Under the pieces are notes generated by a model. The model saw nothing but the letters and a program-made list of their open reading frames with translations. It was not told the origin of the DNA and made no database searches. A stretch of DNA of 64,000 bases, taken from Putridiphycobacter roseus (lineage in GTDB: Bacteria; Bacteroidota; Bacteroidia; Flavobacteriales_D; Crocinitomicaceae). The stretch lies in assembly GCF_003234935.1 (NCBI RefSeq), contig NZ_QKSB01000008.1, forward strand, positions 91,931-155,930, written 5' to 3'. A program made the translations under genes and the position numbers. Within the stretch, counting starts at the first letter, position 1. Every line of letters begins with the position of its first letter. Below are positions 17,947 to 26,327 of the stretch, one piece after another.

Positions 17947-19146
17947 ACCATTAACAGCCTTAGTCACCGCTTTAATGATAAACTGCACACTTTCGTCACT
18001 CAAGTCGAAATAAACAGGTAAAGTAATTTCATTTTCATATTTTGCCCAAGCAACTGGATAGTCTTCCATTTTATAACCTAGCGACTTATAAGCCGTTAAT
18101 AAAGGCAAGGGCTGAAAATGTACATTCACGGACACACCAGCTTCAAAAATTGCTTGCATGATGGCATCCCTTTTCGGTTCATCAATGCCTTTTATTCTCA
18201 ATAAAAATAAATGGTAAGAAGTTTCTTTTTCCGCTGTCAAATAAGGCGGAATAATTGCCCATTCCTCATTTTCAAATCCAGCGACATATTGATCAAAAAT
18301 TACTTTTCTTCTTGCTAAATTAGATTCATAACGCTCCAATTCAATTAAACCAATAGCCGCTGAAATGTCCGTCATGTTACATTTATAGCCAGGATACAAC
18401 ACATCATATCTCCAGTTTCCAACTTGAGTTTTAGCCAAAGCATCTTTAGATTGACCGTGTAAAGAATTAATATTTAAATGCTGATAAATTTCATCTATGT
18501 CAAATTGATCTGGCAAGTTTAAACAGACACCGCCACCTTCGGAAGTGGTTAAGTTTTTTACGGCATGAAAAGAAAAAACGGAAACATCCGTTAAGGCCCC
18601 TGACATTTTCCCATTCATTGTTGCCCCAAAACTATGTGCAGCGTCAGAAAGTATTAAAATTCTACCTAATTTTTTTTGTTCGGCACCATTTGCTAGAAAA
18701 ACTTTTTTGATCTTTTCAGCATTTACCAATGCATTTAAAGCGTCATAATCTGCTGGAAAACCAGAGATATCTACAGGCATAATCACTTTTGTTTTGGCAG
18801 AAATTGCCTTTTCAACGGCGGCTACAGAAATATTAAAATCCTTTTCGTTAATATCTACCATTACAGGAGTAGCACCACAATGCATCACTACATTTGCCGT
18901 GGCACAATAAGTATAAGCAGGTATTATAACCTCGTCACCTGGTCCTACGCCAAACCATCTTAACATCAACTCCATTCCCGCAGTTGCAGAATTTAAACAA
19001 ATTGTTTTTCGACAACCAACATATGCCGTTAATTTATTTTCAAACAACTTAGTTCTTGGTCCAGTCGTAATCCAACCAGACAATAATGCTTTGGATACTT
19101 CGTCAACAATAGCTTGGTCAATTCTGGGTGGTGAAAATGGAATCAT
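17938..19146 (-). CDS. DegT/DnrJ/EryC1-family sugar aminotransferase, substrate unknown
   Basis: This 402-residue PLP enzyme has the family N-terminus IPFSPPRIDQAIVDEV, the SGWITTGP loop, ILILSDAAHSFGA (PLP-contacting Asp) and the lysine motif FSFHAVKNLTTSEGG. It differs clearly from LegC and carries an insertion around residues 125-160. It would aminate a keto-nucleotide sugar, so a second amino sugar may be part of the glycan, but no dedicated dehydratase for it lies in the window. It is convergent with legF, overlapping it tail to tail, and divergent from the hydroxylase gene. Confidence 0.85.
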   Translation of the reverse strand: MIPFSPPRIDQAIVDEVSKALLSGWITTGPRTKLFENKLTAYVGCRKTICLNSATAGMELMLRWFGVGPGDEVIIPAYTYCATANVVMHCGATPVMVDINEKDFNISVAAVEKAISAKTKVIMPVDISGFPADYDALNALVNAEKIKKVFLANGAEQKKLGRILILSDAAHSFGATMNGKMSGALTDVSVFSFHAVKNLTTSEGGGVCLNLPDQFDIDEIYQHLNINSLHGQSKDALAKTQVGNWRYDVLYPGYKCNMTDISAAIGLIELERYESNLARRKVIFDQYVAGFENEEWAIIPPYLTAEKETSYHLFLLRIKGIDEPKRDAIMQAIFEAGVSVNVHFQPLPLLTAYKSLGYKMEDYPVAWAKYENEITLPVYFDLSDESVQFIIKAVTKAVNGLL

Positions 19147-19163
19147 GGTGTTTTAATTTTCCC

Positions 19164-19171
19164 CAAAAATA
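19164..19171 (-). promoter_or_regulatory. Predicted -7 element of the DegT aminotransferase
   Basis: The minus strand reads TATTTTTG (TAnnTTTG) 17 bases before the start codon. A TTG at standard spacing is absent. Confidence 0.35.
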
Positions 19172-19214
19172 CAATTAATTTTAGTAATTGTTAACTCGGT
19201 GACAAATCATACAA

Positions 19215-19242
19215 TTGATATTTTTATTTAGGTTTATATTTG
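19215..19242 (+). promoter_or_regulatory. Promoter of the sterol-desaturase-like gene
   Basis: TTG at 19215-19217 and TATATTTG at 19235-19242 are separated by 17 bases, a full match to the Bacteroidota consensus. The ATG follows 14 bases after the -7 box. Confidence 0.6.
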
Positions 19243-19256
19243 TATAAAACAAAAAC

Positions 19257-20117
19257 ATGCTCCAATATATTTTCAATACAATTTCTGGAAGTTTCAACTG
19301 GGTTTGGCGTCAAATTACATTTGATGTAAATTGGAATGAAAACTATTTTTGGGGATTAATTATCATTTCCTTGGTAGTATTTTTTCTAGAGATTCTTTTT
19401 CCTTGGAGAAAAGACCAAAAAATTATTAGAAGAGATTTCTGGTTAGATGCATTTTATATGTTTTTTAACTTTTTTATTTTCACGGCCATCATCAGTGGTT
19501 TATACGCGTTAATTTCAAAATACTCTCCAATTTCTAATGAGACACTAGCAATTCTAAATCTAAGTGCATTGCCTAAGTGGGGACAGTTAGTCATTTTCTT
19601 TATACTTAATGATTTTGTACAATGGTTTACCCACGTAATGTTACATAGATACAATTTTTTATGGCAGTTTCACAAAGTCCATCATTCCGTTAAAGAAATG
19701 GGGTTTGCAGCGCACTTACGTTACCATTGGATGGAAAACATTGTATATAAGCCTTTAAAAACCTTGGTAGTTTTAATCATTATTGGTGGGGAACCACAAG
19801 ATGCTTTTATTATCCATTTTATCGCCATTGCGATTGGACACTTAAACCATGCAAATATCAGAATCACATGGGGACCATTAAAATACATTTTCAACAATTC
19901 AGTCATGCATTTATGGCACCACGCCAAAGCCTTACCTAAAGACCACCAAAACGGTGTTAATTATGGCATTAGTTTAAGTTTGTGGGACTATATTTTCAGA
20001 ACAAATTACATTCCAAATGATGATGCGCATATAGAATTAGGATTTGAAAATGATGAAAAATTTCCAATTTCCAATTTTTGGAAACAACTTATCTATCCCT
20101 TTGGTAGAAAAGATTAG
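19257..20117 (+). CDS. Sterol desaturase / fatty acid hydroxylase family membrane protein
   Basis: This 286-residue integral membrane di-iron protein has several hydrophobic segments (about 30-50, 68-92, 112-128, 165-190). It carries the family histidine boxes HVMLHR (HxxxH), HKVHH, and HLWHH, which bind the non-haem iron pair. Such enzymes hydroxylate or desaturate lipids using O2. The substrate here is unknown; a membrane lipid or carotenoid is as likely as a glycan lipid. It stands alone with its own promoter between two glycan operons, so its link to the glycan is not established. The stop codon lies in a short A/T-rich hairpin. Confidence 0.85.
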   Translation: MLQYIFNTISGSFNWVWRQITFDVNWNENYFWGLIIISLVVFFLEILFPWRKDQKIIRRDFWLDAFYMFFNFFIFTAIISGLYALISKYSPISNETLAILNLSALPKWGQLVIFFILNDFVQWFTHVMLHRYNFLWQFHKVHHSVKEMGFAAHLRYHWMENIVYKPLKTLVVLIIIGGEPQDAFIIHFIAIAIGHLNHANIRITWGPLKYIFNNSVMHLWHHAKALPKDHQNGVNYGISLSLWDYIFRTNYIPNDDAHIELGFENDEKFPISNFWKQLIYPFGRKD

Positions 20118-20125
20118 ATCTTTTT
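20108..20125 (+). terminator. Hairpin over the hydroxylase stop codon
   Basis: AAAAGAT (20108-20114) pairs with ATCTTTT (20118-20124) around the TAG stop as loop, followed by T-rich sequence. The stem is A/T-rich, so terminator strength is doubtful. Confidence 0.4.
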
Positions 20126-20240
20126 ATTCAAAACAATGAAATGGTGATCAAAAGGAATATTTACATTTTATGTCAGTATTCCTATCCTTTTAAATCAAAC
20201 AATTTAGCACAAGTTAAAAAAGACAAATAGCCATGCCACT

Positions 20241-21254
20241 TTAGCCTCTAGAAGTTGTCTTGCTTTTTTGAGAAGGTTTTTTTCCAATAAAGATAAAATC
20301 ATAAATACCTTTTAGGTAACCACTTCCATAACTAAAATGCAGAATAGGGAAAACCGAACTAATTTTTAGCCCTTCCGTAAAGTGGTCACTCACTTTTTGT
20401 CCAAAGTATAATGCTAAGGCTGCATACATAGAAACACCAAGTAGCATAATCCACCAAAACAAAGGAACCAAGAGGGAAATAAAAACACCAAACAATAAGC
20501 CCAAGACAAATAGCATAGGCACTAATTGACGAACAGTAGTGATAGTACCATGCTTTTTATTGACATAAACTTTCCAATATCCATACTGATAATATTGCTT
20601 AAATAATTTCTTAATAGAACCACGCACGTAATAGTAAGAAGTAATGTCGGGATTAAAAAAAATCTTATAACCCGCTTTATTTACTTTATAATTGTATTCG
20701 TCGTCTTGATTTCTAACCAAATCTTCATCAAACTTGCCAATTTCATAATGCACCTTTTTATAATATGCTCCAAAAGCAACAGTATCCACATAACCGGTCT
20801 TACCGCCCGTTCTAAAAGTAGCATTACCTACGCCAAAAACAGACCCCATAGCTTTAGATATGATAGCGCCTGTCTCGTTTTCAAAAATATTAACTATTTT
20901 TCCTCCTGCACAACCTACTGATTTATCCTTTTGCAAGGCCTCCACATTTAACTTTACAAAACTCTCCTCTAAATAAGCATGGCCGCCTAAAATGATAAAA
21001 ATATCACCTTCGGCTGCATCTACCCCAATATTTAATGCATCTGGAGTAAATTTATTTGGGTTATCTATTAATTTAACCAGGGCATGGTCATACTTTTTAA
21101 TTAAATCTCTTGTTCCATCATCACTGAATCCATCCACTACTAATACCTCTATTTCGCCAGTATAATTTTGACTTAAAATAGAATCAATATTTTTCGCTAT
21201 ATACTTTACTTCATTCCTGCATGGAATGATGATGCTAACTTTTGGCTTATTCAA
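20241..21254 (-). CDS. Glycosyltransferase family 2, membrane-anchored (ExoA-like)
   Basis: This 337-residue protein has an N-terminal GT-A domain (VSIIIPCRNEVKYIAKNIDSI, EVLVVDGFSDDGTRDL), a donor-binding acidic motif and QDDEYNYKVNKAGYKI, followed by two or three C-terminal membrane segments (about 250-300). The architecture resembles succinoglycan ExoA-type transferases acting at the cytosolic membrane face on lipid-linked sugars. It is the last gene of a five-gene minus-strand operon and overlaps the upstream O-antigen-polymerase-like gene by 8 bases. Donor and acceptor are unknown. Confidence 0.87.
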   Translation of the reverse strand: MNKPKVSIIIPCRNEVKYIAKNIDSILSQNYTGEIEVLVVDGFSDDGTRDLIKKYDHALVKLIDNPNKFTPDALNIGVDAAEGDIFIILGGHAYLEESFVKLNVEALQKDKSVGCAGGKIVNIFENETGAIISKAMGSVFGVGNATFRTGGKTGYVDTVAFGAYYKKVHYEIGKFDEDLVRNQDDEYNYKVNKAGYKIFFNPDITSYYYVRGSIKKLFKQYYQYGYWKVYVNKKHGTITTVRQLVPMLFVLGLLFGVFISLLVPLFWWIMLLGVSMYAALALYFGQKVSDHFTEGLKISSVFPILHFSYGSGYLKGIYDFIFIGKKPSQKSKTTSRG

Positions 21255-22464
21255 ATTCAGTATTTTTATTGGTGAATAAAATATTTTGATTAGTCAATGA
21301 CAAAAATAAGCCGAAAAATATAGTTCCTGCTTGATTTTCTAGAATAGATTCCGGCAACATAAAAACAATACTGATAATCAAAAAGCTGAATAAATAATAA
21401 TTATGCATTTTTAGTCCCATCCCTATACCAAATATAAAAATGGACAGGAATAATAGAAGCCCTAGGAGACCGAGTGCAATAGTCGTTTGCAGGAATTGAT
21501 TATGGGCATTTAATTGTTTGTCATAGGCGGAAAGATTGCCATCCACTAAGTATTGATCTCTTAGCACACTTTTAACATCCCCAGTGCCATAACCAATAAT
21601 TGGCTTCTCTTGAATAAGTGCCATACTACTATTCCAAATTTTAATACGAATACCAGTAGACCCCTTGCTAAAATTCCCACTTTTCGCAGATAACCCTTTA
21701 CTAAACTCCACTACCCTTTGTTGTATATACAGGGAGTTGTGATACGCGGCAAAAAAAACCACTATCAAAGCAGAAAAACCTATGATGATAATCCCAATTT
21801 TTTTTCTTTGAATGGCAAACAAAATAATAAAAAGCAACACTATAAAAGTAGCAACCACAATACCAATTTTGGAAAGGATTAAGATGTTAAATACAAAGAA
21901 ATAACAAACAAGGGCTACTGCTATTTTTTTATTTAAACTAGATTTAATTCTACCTTGATATAAAACTATCAACAGGAAAGCAAGCCCTATTACAAAATAA
22001 AATGAAAGGTAACTTGGGTGAATAATGGGCGATAAATACGCATAAAAAAACTTATTTACACTACCTGTATTGCTGTATTGCCAAGCTGCCTGCCCTAATA
22101 AAAAAAGACTACCAATAGTTAACCCCAAATAAAAGGCTTTCAAAATTAATTTCATTTCATTTTCACGATACTGAAAAAATGCCATTACCAAAGGGAATAA
22201 AAATAGCGACATTTTCACTTCTAAGTCAAAAACGCCTACCTTCAAATTATCGGTCCAAAAAAGGCCAAAAATCAACAAAACATAATAGGTAATAATTAAA
22301 ACAATAGGCCATTTAAATTGAGGCTTCCGCTTAAATCGAATAATTAATACAATACTAGAGATAATCCACAAACCAATTATTGGTGCAATAAATTTGTGGT
22401 GAATGGGGATTAAAAAGGTAATCACCATTAATAAAAAAACGTTTATTTTTTGAAGCATGGACAT
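21247..22464 (-). CDS. O-antigen polymerase/ligase-like membrane protein (Wzy/WaaL family)
   Basis: This 405-residue protein has about ten to twelve hydrophobic helices and one large periplasmic loop (about 245-330). The loop ends in the family-typical GYGTGDV ... LNAHNQFLQ segment; an Asn-His pair of this type is seen in Wzy and WaaL proteins. It would polymerise repeat units or transfer the finished glycan to an acceptor in the periplasm. A second protein of this family lies in the same operon (25083-26300), so one may polymerise and the other ligate; the sequence does not say which. Confidence 0.85.
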   Translation of the reverse strand: MSMLQKINVFLLMVITFLIPIHHKFIAPIIGLWIISSIVLIIRFKRKPQFKWPIVLIITYYVLLIFGLFWTDNLKVGVFDLEVKMSLFLFPLVMAFFQYRENEMKLILKAFYLGLTIGSLFLLGQAAWQYSNTGSVNKFFYAYLSPIIHPSYLSFYFVIGLAFLLIVLYQGRIKSSLNKKIAVALVCYFFVFNILILSKIGIVVATFIVLLFIILFAIQRKKIGIIIIGFSALIVVFFAAYHNSLYIQQRVVEFSKGLSAKSGNFSKGSTGIRIKIWNSSMALIQEKPIIGYGTGDVKSVLRDQYLVDGNLSAYDKQLNAHNQFLQTTIALGLLGLLLFLSIFIFGIGMGLKMHNYYLFSFLIISIVFMLPESILENQAGTIFFGLFLSLTNQNILFTNKNTEFE

Positions 22465-22470
22465 CTTAAA

Positions 22471-23736
22471 TTACTCTTTTTTTAGCTTAAACCAAGGCAT
22501 GGGATAATAAAGATTACTGATATACCAGGTTACTATAAATTGCACGAAAAAGGAGAGTGCCGAAGCATAGGCTGAACCAACCAACCCAAACTGTTTAATG
22601 AAAACGATATTCAGGCCAATATTCAACACTGCTATTCCTAGGGTAACGATAGAGATGATTTTAGTTCTCTCGGCAAAAAACAAGTAGTTTACCATCATTT
22701 TATACATCCCATTAAAAGCAAAACCAAGTCCGACAATAGCTACTAGTGACATGCCCGATTTAAATTCACTTCCAATAAATAGGTACAAGATTGGCGCCAC
22801 TAACCATAAAATAAAGACCAATACCATCATGGCAGCCATATAAAGGTAGGTGATTTTCACTAATTTTCTATCTTCATCCTTAGACCTTAATGCGAGCTTT
22901 TTAAACAACCAAGGTACCCATGCTTGATTAAAGGAATTTTGCAACAAACTAATCACCATACCCAAAGTAAAGGCGACACTATACAAACCATTTTCTTCTA
23001 TCCCTATCATTTTGGTAATTACAATTTTATCAGAATAAAAAATTATAACACCACTAATAGAATGTGGAATTAAAGGTAAACCATAAGTTAAAAACTGCTT
23101 TCGATACTTTTTGGTGATTTTGGCTTTAAATACGCCCATTTTTACCAAATAAAACAAAGCAAACAAACTACAGGCAAAAACACCTATACAAAGTCCAATA
23201 AACCTACCTTGCCAGTTATATTCTAAACCAACGACTAAACTGACGGAAATAGTTACTTCAATTAAAGTTTTTGAAATGCGTAAAATGCCATAATGAAATG
23301 GTTTTTCCTCCATCCGCCATAACGTCAACAGACCTTCCAACACCACATTTAACAGCGCATAAATGGAAATGAATCGAATGATATAAATAGGTATAGCGGT
23401 AAATTGATAGATGAAATCAGCTAAGAAAAAATACAAAAGACTAACCAGTAAGAAACTGAAAAATATCACTTTCAACCCTGTTTTAAAATACCCATTTACA
23501 TCAAAGTTTTCATTGACAAAATGACGCGAAAATGCCGCAGCAAAGTTTATCCCGATAAGCGTTACAGTAATGGTAATTAAAGATTCAATATTCGTTAAAA
23601 TACCATAATCTGTTGGGGATAAATAATTAGTTAAAATAGGCAACATTAAAAAAGGAATTCCTTGATTAATGAGGTTCACCATAGTATAGGAACCAATTGA
23701 AAATACTAATTTATTTTTTCTTAACTTCTTAAGCAT
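22471..23736 (-). CDS. Wzx-type lipid-linked oligosaccharide flippase
   Basis: This 421-residue polytopic MOP-superfamily transporter has roughly 12 to 14 transmembrane helices starting at FSIGSYTMVNLINQGIPFLM, including the DYGILTNIESLI segment typical of polysaccharide exporters. It would move undecaprenyl-linked repeat units from the cytosolic to the periplasmic side of the inner membrane. It overlaps the upstream gene by 8 bases and lies 6 bases before the polymerase-like gene, consistent with a Wzx/Wzy-dependent pathway. Substrate specificity is not visible. Confidence 0.88.
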   Translation of the reverse strand: MLKKLRKNKLVFSIGSYTMVNLINQGIPFLMLPILTNYLSPTDYGILTNIESLITITVTLIGINFAAAFSRHFVNENFDVNGYFKTGLKVIFFSFLLVSLLYFFLADFIYQFTAIPIYIIRFISIYALLNVVLEGLLTLWRMEEKPFHYGILRISKTLIEVTISVSLVVGLEYNWQGRFIGLCIGVFACSLFALFYLVKMGVFKAKITKKYRKQFLTYGLPLIPHSISGVIIFYSDKIVITKMIGIEENGLYSVAFTLGMVISLLQNSFNQAWVPWLFKKLALRSKDEDRKLVKITYLYMAAMMVLVFILWLVAPILYLFIGSEFKSGMSLVAIVGLGFAFNGMYKMMVNYLFFAERTKIISIVTLGIAVLNIGLNIVFIKQFGLVGSAYASALSFFVQFIVTWYISNLYYPMPWFKLKKE

Positions 23737-25096
23737 AATGGTTACTTAAAAAGTTTTTAATATTCTTTTTATACTGTACAGCAATCACATCTTGATTCGA
23801 TTCTGCAACCACATCAGGGGCGATTAATTCGTGGTCTTTCATTAGCGCTACAAATTGCGACACATCCTTGCAATACATGGAAGCCTTCCCTTCTTTTAAG
23901 ATTTCGCCAAAAATAGCTTTTGCTTTTCCATCAATATCCACCAATATATTTTGAACTCCAAGCGCAGGTGCTTCTAGTGCGCAAGTAGAGTAAATAGTCA
24001 TGTGGTAATCGCATTGTTGTATTAATTCATACACATTCAAATCTGTAATAAAAATTACATTGCTTGGTATTGAATACTTTTCCGTATAAAAATCTGGTCG
24101 TCTCCTTCTGGTTTTTAAATAAAAAACATAATCAGGACAAAGGGTAGCGCAAGCAATTATAAAATCCATCAGCTTATCGCCTACTGGTAATTCTTGTAAG
24201 GAAACCGCAATTTTATACTTTTTATTATTCGCATTTGGCAAGTCAATTTTAGCGACATGGCTGTTCATATAATCTAAATAGAAACTACCAACTGGTATAA
24301 CATTTTCAAGTGAAATACCTTTATTATCACCACCAAAAACAGCCTTTTCTTTCTGTCCTAGCGTGAGCAGACTATCTACAAAATAATCCCTATCAAACTG
24401 TGCATAGACATTATAACCAAAATGTTCTTTTAATATAACTCCATGCTGCACCTCCACCACTTTAACACCTTTTTCTTTCAATGCCTTAATGTAACCATAA
24501 GCTGTGTAAGATGGCGCTATAAAAACGACTTTAGGCTTTTTAAACAACAACATTAGTTTCATGACCTTATATTGGGTGATCATTTTTTTTATTGCATAAC
24601 CAAAATCCATTTCTACATTATATTCCTGTTTTAATTTATTCAAAATATCGAAGTCATTTTTTTTCGATCTAACAAATAAACCAAAGCACTTTTCTAAAAT
24701 GATAAGCGGAGATTTAGAGACTACGTATTTAGAAAACAGTTTTTTTCTTGGAATAACATGGTCGGTAGACAACTCAATAAACAACGACTTTTTAAATTGG
24801 GTAGCGATAAAATCAAAATGACGGTCATAATATTTCCCCTCTATTTCTACCCGATTAATGCTCGAGCCAATAAACCAGGCATCATAATTTTTAAACCAAT
24901 TCCAGAAACCATAGAAAAAGGTTTTTAATATAAAGCGATAGGTAGCTGACCCAATCTTCAAGGTAGACTCCTCGCCTTCAAAAAGTTTACTGTAAAAACG
25001 GTTTCTAATTTCTAGCCAAAGCTGTAAACCTTTATATCGAATATCTTCAACAGCGTTATTGGTTTCGATATGTTTTACCAATTCATGGTTCTTCAT
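23729..25096 (-). CDS. Putative GT-B glycosyltransferase of the glycan locus
   Basis: This 455-residue soluble protein matches no family I can name with certainty. A mid-protein Rossmann-like stretch (KVVFIAPSYTAYGYIKAL) leads to VVEVQHGVI, and the second half ends with the pattern YHMTIYSTCALEAPALG. HG and S/T-rich motifs of this sort occur in GT-B enzymes that use CMP-nonulosonic acids or Kdo. Its place between Wzx and Wzy genes, and the lack of any other obvious legionaminyltransferase here, make it the best candidate for that job; this is inference. The start at 25096 is preferred over 25120 because AAAGGA precedes it and overlap with the upstream gene is shorter. Confidence 0.65.
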   Translation of the reverse strand: MKNHELVKHIETNNAVEDIRYKGLQLWLEIRNRFYSKLFEGEESTLKIGSATYRFILKTFFYGFWNWFKNYDAWFIGSSINRVEIEGKYYDRHFDFIATQFKKSLFIELSTDHVIPRKKLFSKYVVSKSPLIILEKCFGLFVRSKKNDFDILNKLKQEYNVEMDFGYAIKKMITQYKVMKLMLLFKKPKVVFIAPSYTAYGYIKALKEKGVKVVEVQHGVILKEHFGYNVYAQFDRDYFVDSLLTLGQKEKAVFGGDNKGISLENVIPVGSFYLDYMNSHVAKIDLPNANNKKYKIAVSLQELPVGDKLMDFIIACATLCPDYVFYLKTRRRRPDFYTEKYSIPSNVIFITDLNVYELIQQCDYHMTIYSTCALEAPALGVQNILVDIDGKAKAIFGEILKEGKASMYCKDVSQFVALMKDHELIAPDVVAESNQDVIAVQYKKNIKNFLSNHYA

Positions 25097-26300
25097 TATT
25101 CCTTTTGTAAAAAAATACAAGGTAATAAAATATAAAATCGTAAAAGGAAGCGCCCCAGAAAATTAAATATTGTCCCATTGCCAAAAACATAATGGAAAGT
25201 ACAAAAACGTAATTTTGCTTATTAATGTAAACACAAAATAAGCCGACAAAGAAAACAAATATTAATAAGCCATAAGAAGTCAGGAATTCAATGTATGAAT
25301 TGTGTGCATGATAAGAATTAATCATGTATTTTTTCCCCATATTCCCAAAGAGTAAATGCTCTTTACTGAAATTTAAAAAAGTATTCCAAATTTCATTCCT
25401 ACCCGACATATCAATTTTATCAATTCCCATTTCATGGGTAAAATCAAATGTTTCGGCTGGAACGGCATTACTTCTTTCGCTCACTTTACTATCTATTCGC
25501 GTATGGGTCACTTGAATATTATTTCTAGTAAATTGATTTTTACTCCAAATTGGGTTAATAGCAAATACAAGGACTAGTACTGTTATTGGAATAAAATGTT
25601 TTACTTTAAAGTTCTTTTGGATAAAAACAGCATCAAATAATTTCAATAAATAATAAAAAAGAATTACGATTAATGCTATTCTACCAAAAGTAAAAACAGA
25701 TCCTACAAGAAAAATTACTTCAAAAATGACCTTTTTCTTAAAAGGCATACTTAATGCACCTAGTAAAATAAGTCCAATCACATATTTTAAGGAAAGTCCA
25801 GAAGAGTTTTCACTCAATCCGAATACACGGGTAAAGTAGAGTAAATCGTATCCTTCAAATTCTCGGTATAAGTTTAAGCTGGTAAAAAAGGTAGTAACAC
25901 CTGCTCCATATTGAAACAGGGACACTAACATTTCGATACTAATAAAGTAAAATATAAAAGTGAAAATTTGCGTTCTTTTATGGATAGTTTTTGCAACAAT
26001 AAAAGTCAGCGGAAACAAATAGGAAAAGCTGTAAACATCTCGTATAGACAGCCAGTTGGGATAATCTACCAGTCTTAAAACAAAGCTAAGAAAAGCAATA
26101 ATTATTAAAATAAAAAAAGGCTTACTACTAATTCTTCCTTTTTTTATTTCTTGTATAAAATGCTTTAAAAAGCTTAGGTTTAACTGTAAACAGTAGGCCA
26201 TTAAGACCAGGTATAATTCAAGAGGGACAAAGGCACATGTTGGCAGATAAATCATTAATGCCAGCACAAAATTATTTAACATACGCTTGTCCAACTTCAT
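25083..26300 (-). CDS. Second O-antigen polymerase/ligase-like membrane protein
   Basis: This 405-residue polytopic protein starts the five-gene minus-strand glycan operon. It has about ten hydrophobic helices and a periplasmic loop (about 230-330) ending with SYHAHNSYIEFLTSYG, the H-x-HN pattern typical of Wzy/WaaL proteins. It differs strongly from the one at 21247-22464. It could be the polymerase Wzy, with the other acting as ligase, or the reverse. Only 27 bases separate it from the RNase Y gene stop side, so it follows no other glycan gene upstream. Confidence 0.82.
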   Translation of the reverse strand: MKLDKRMLNNFVLALMIYLPTCAFVPLELYLVLMAYCLQLNLSFLKHFIQEIKKGRISSKPFFILIIIAFLSFVLRLVDYPNWLSIRDVYSFSYLFPLTFIVAKTIHKRTQIFTFIFYFISIEMLVSLFQYGAGVTTFFTSLNLYREFEGYDLLYFTRVFGLSENSSGLSLKYVIGLILLGALSMPFKKKVIFEVIFLVGSVFTFGRIALIVILFYYLLKLFDAVFIQKNFKVKHFIPITVLVLVFAINPIWSKNQFTRNNIQVTHTRIDSKVSERSNAVPAETFDFTHEMGIDKIDMSGRNEIWNTFLNFSKEHLLFGNMGKKYMINSYHAHNSYIEFLTSYGLLIFVFFVGLFCVYINKQNYVFVLSIMFLAMGQYLIFWGASFYDFIFYYLVFFYKRNNEEP

Positions 26301-26327
26301 TTAACTATCCTCATTTACTATTCAACT

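Noticed and set aside
20153..20183. AGGAATA / TATTCCT stem as a terminator between convergent genes
   Set aside because: The 17-base loop and lack of a T-run next to the stem make it weak; the hairpin at 20108-20125 fits better.
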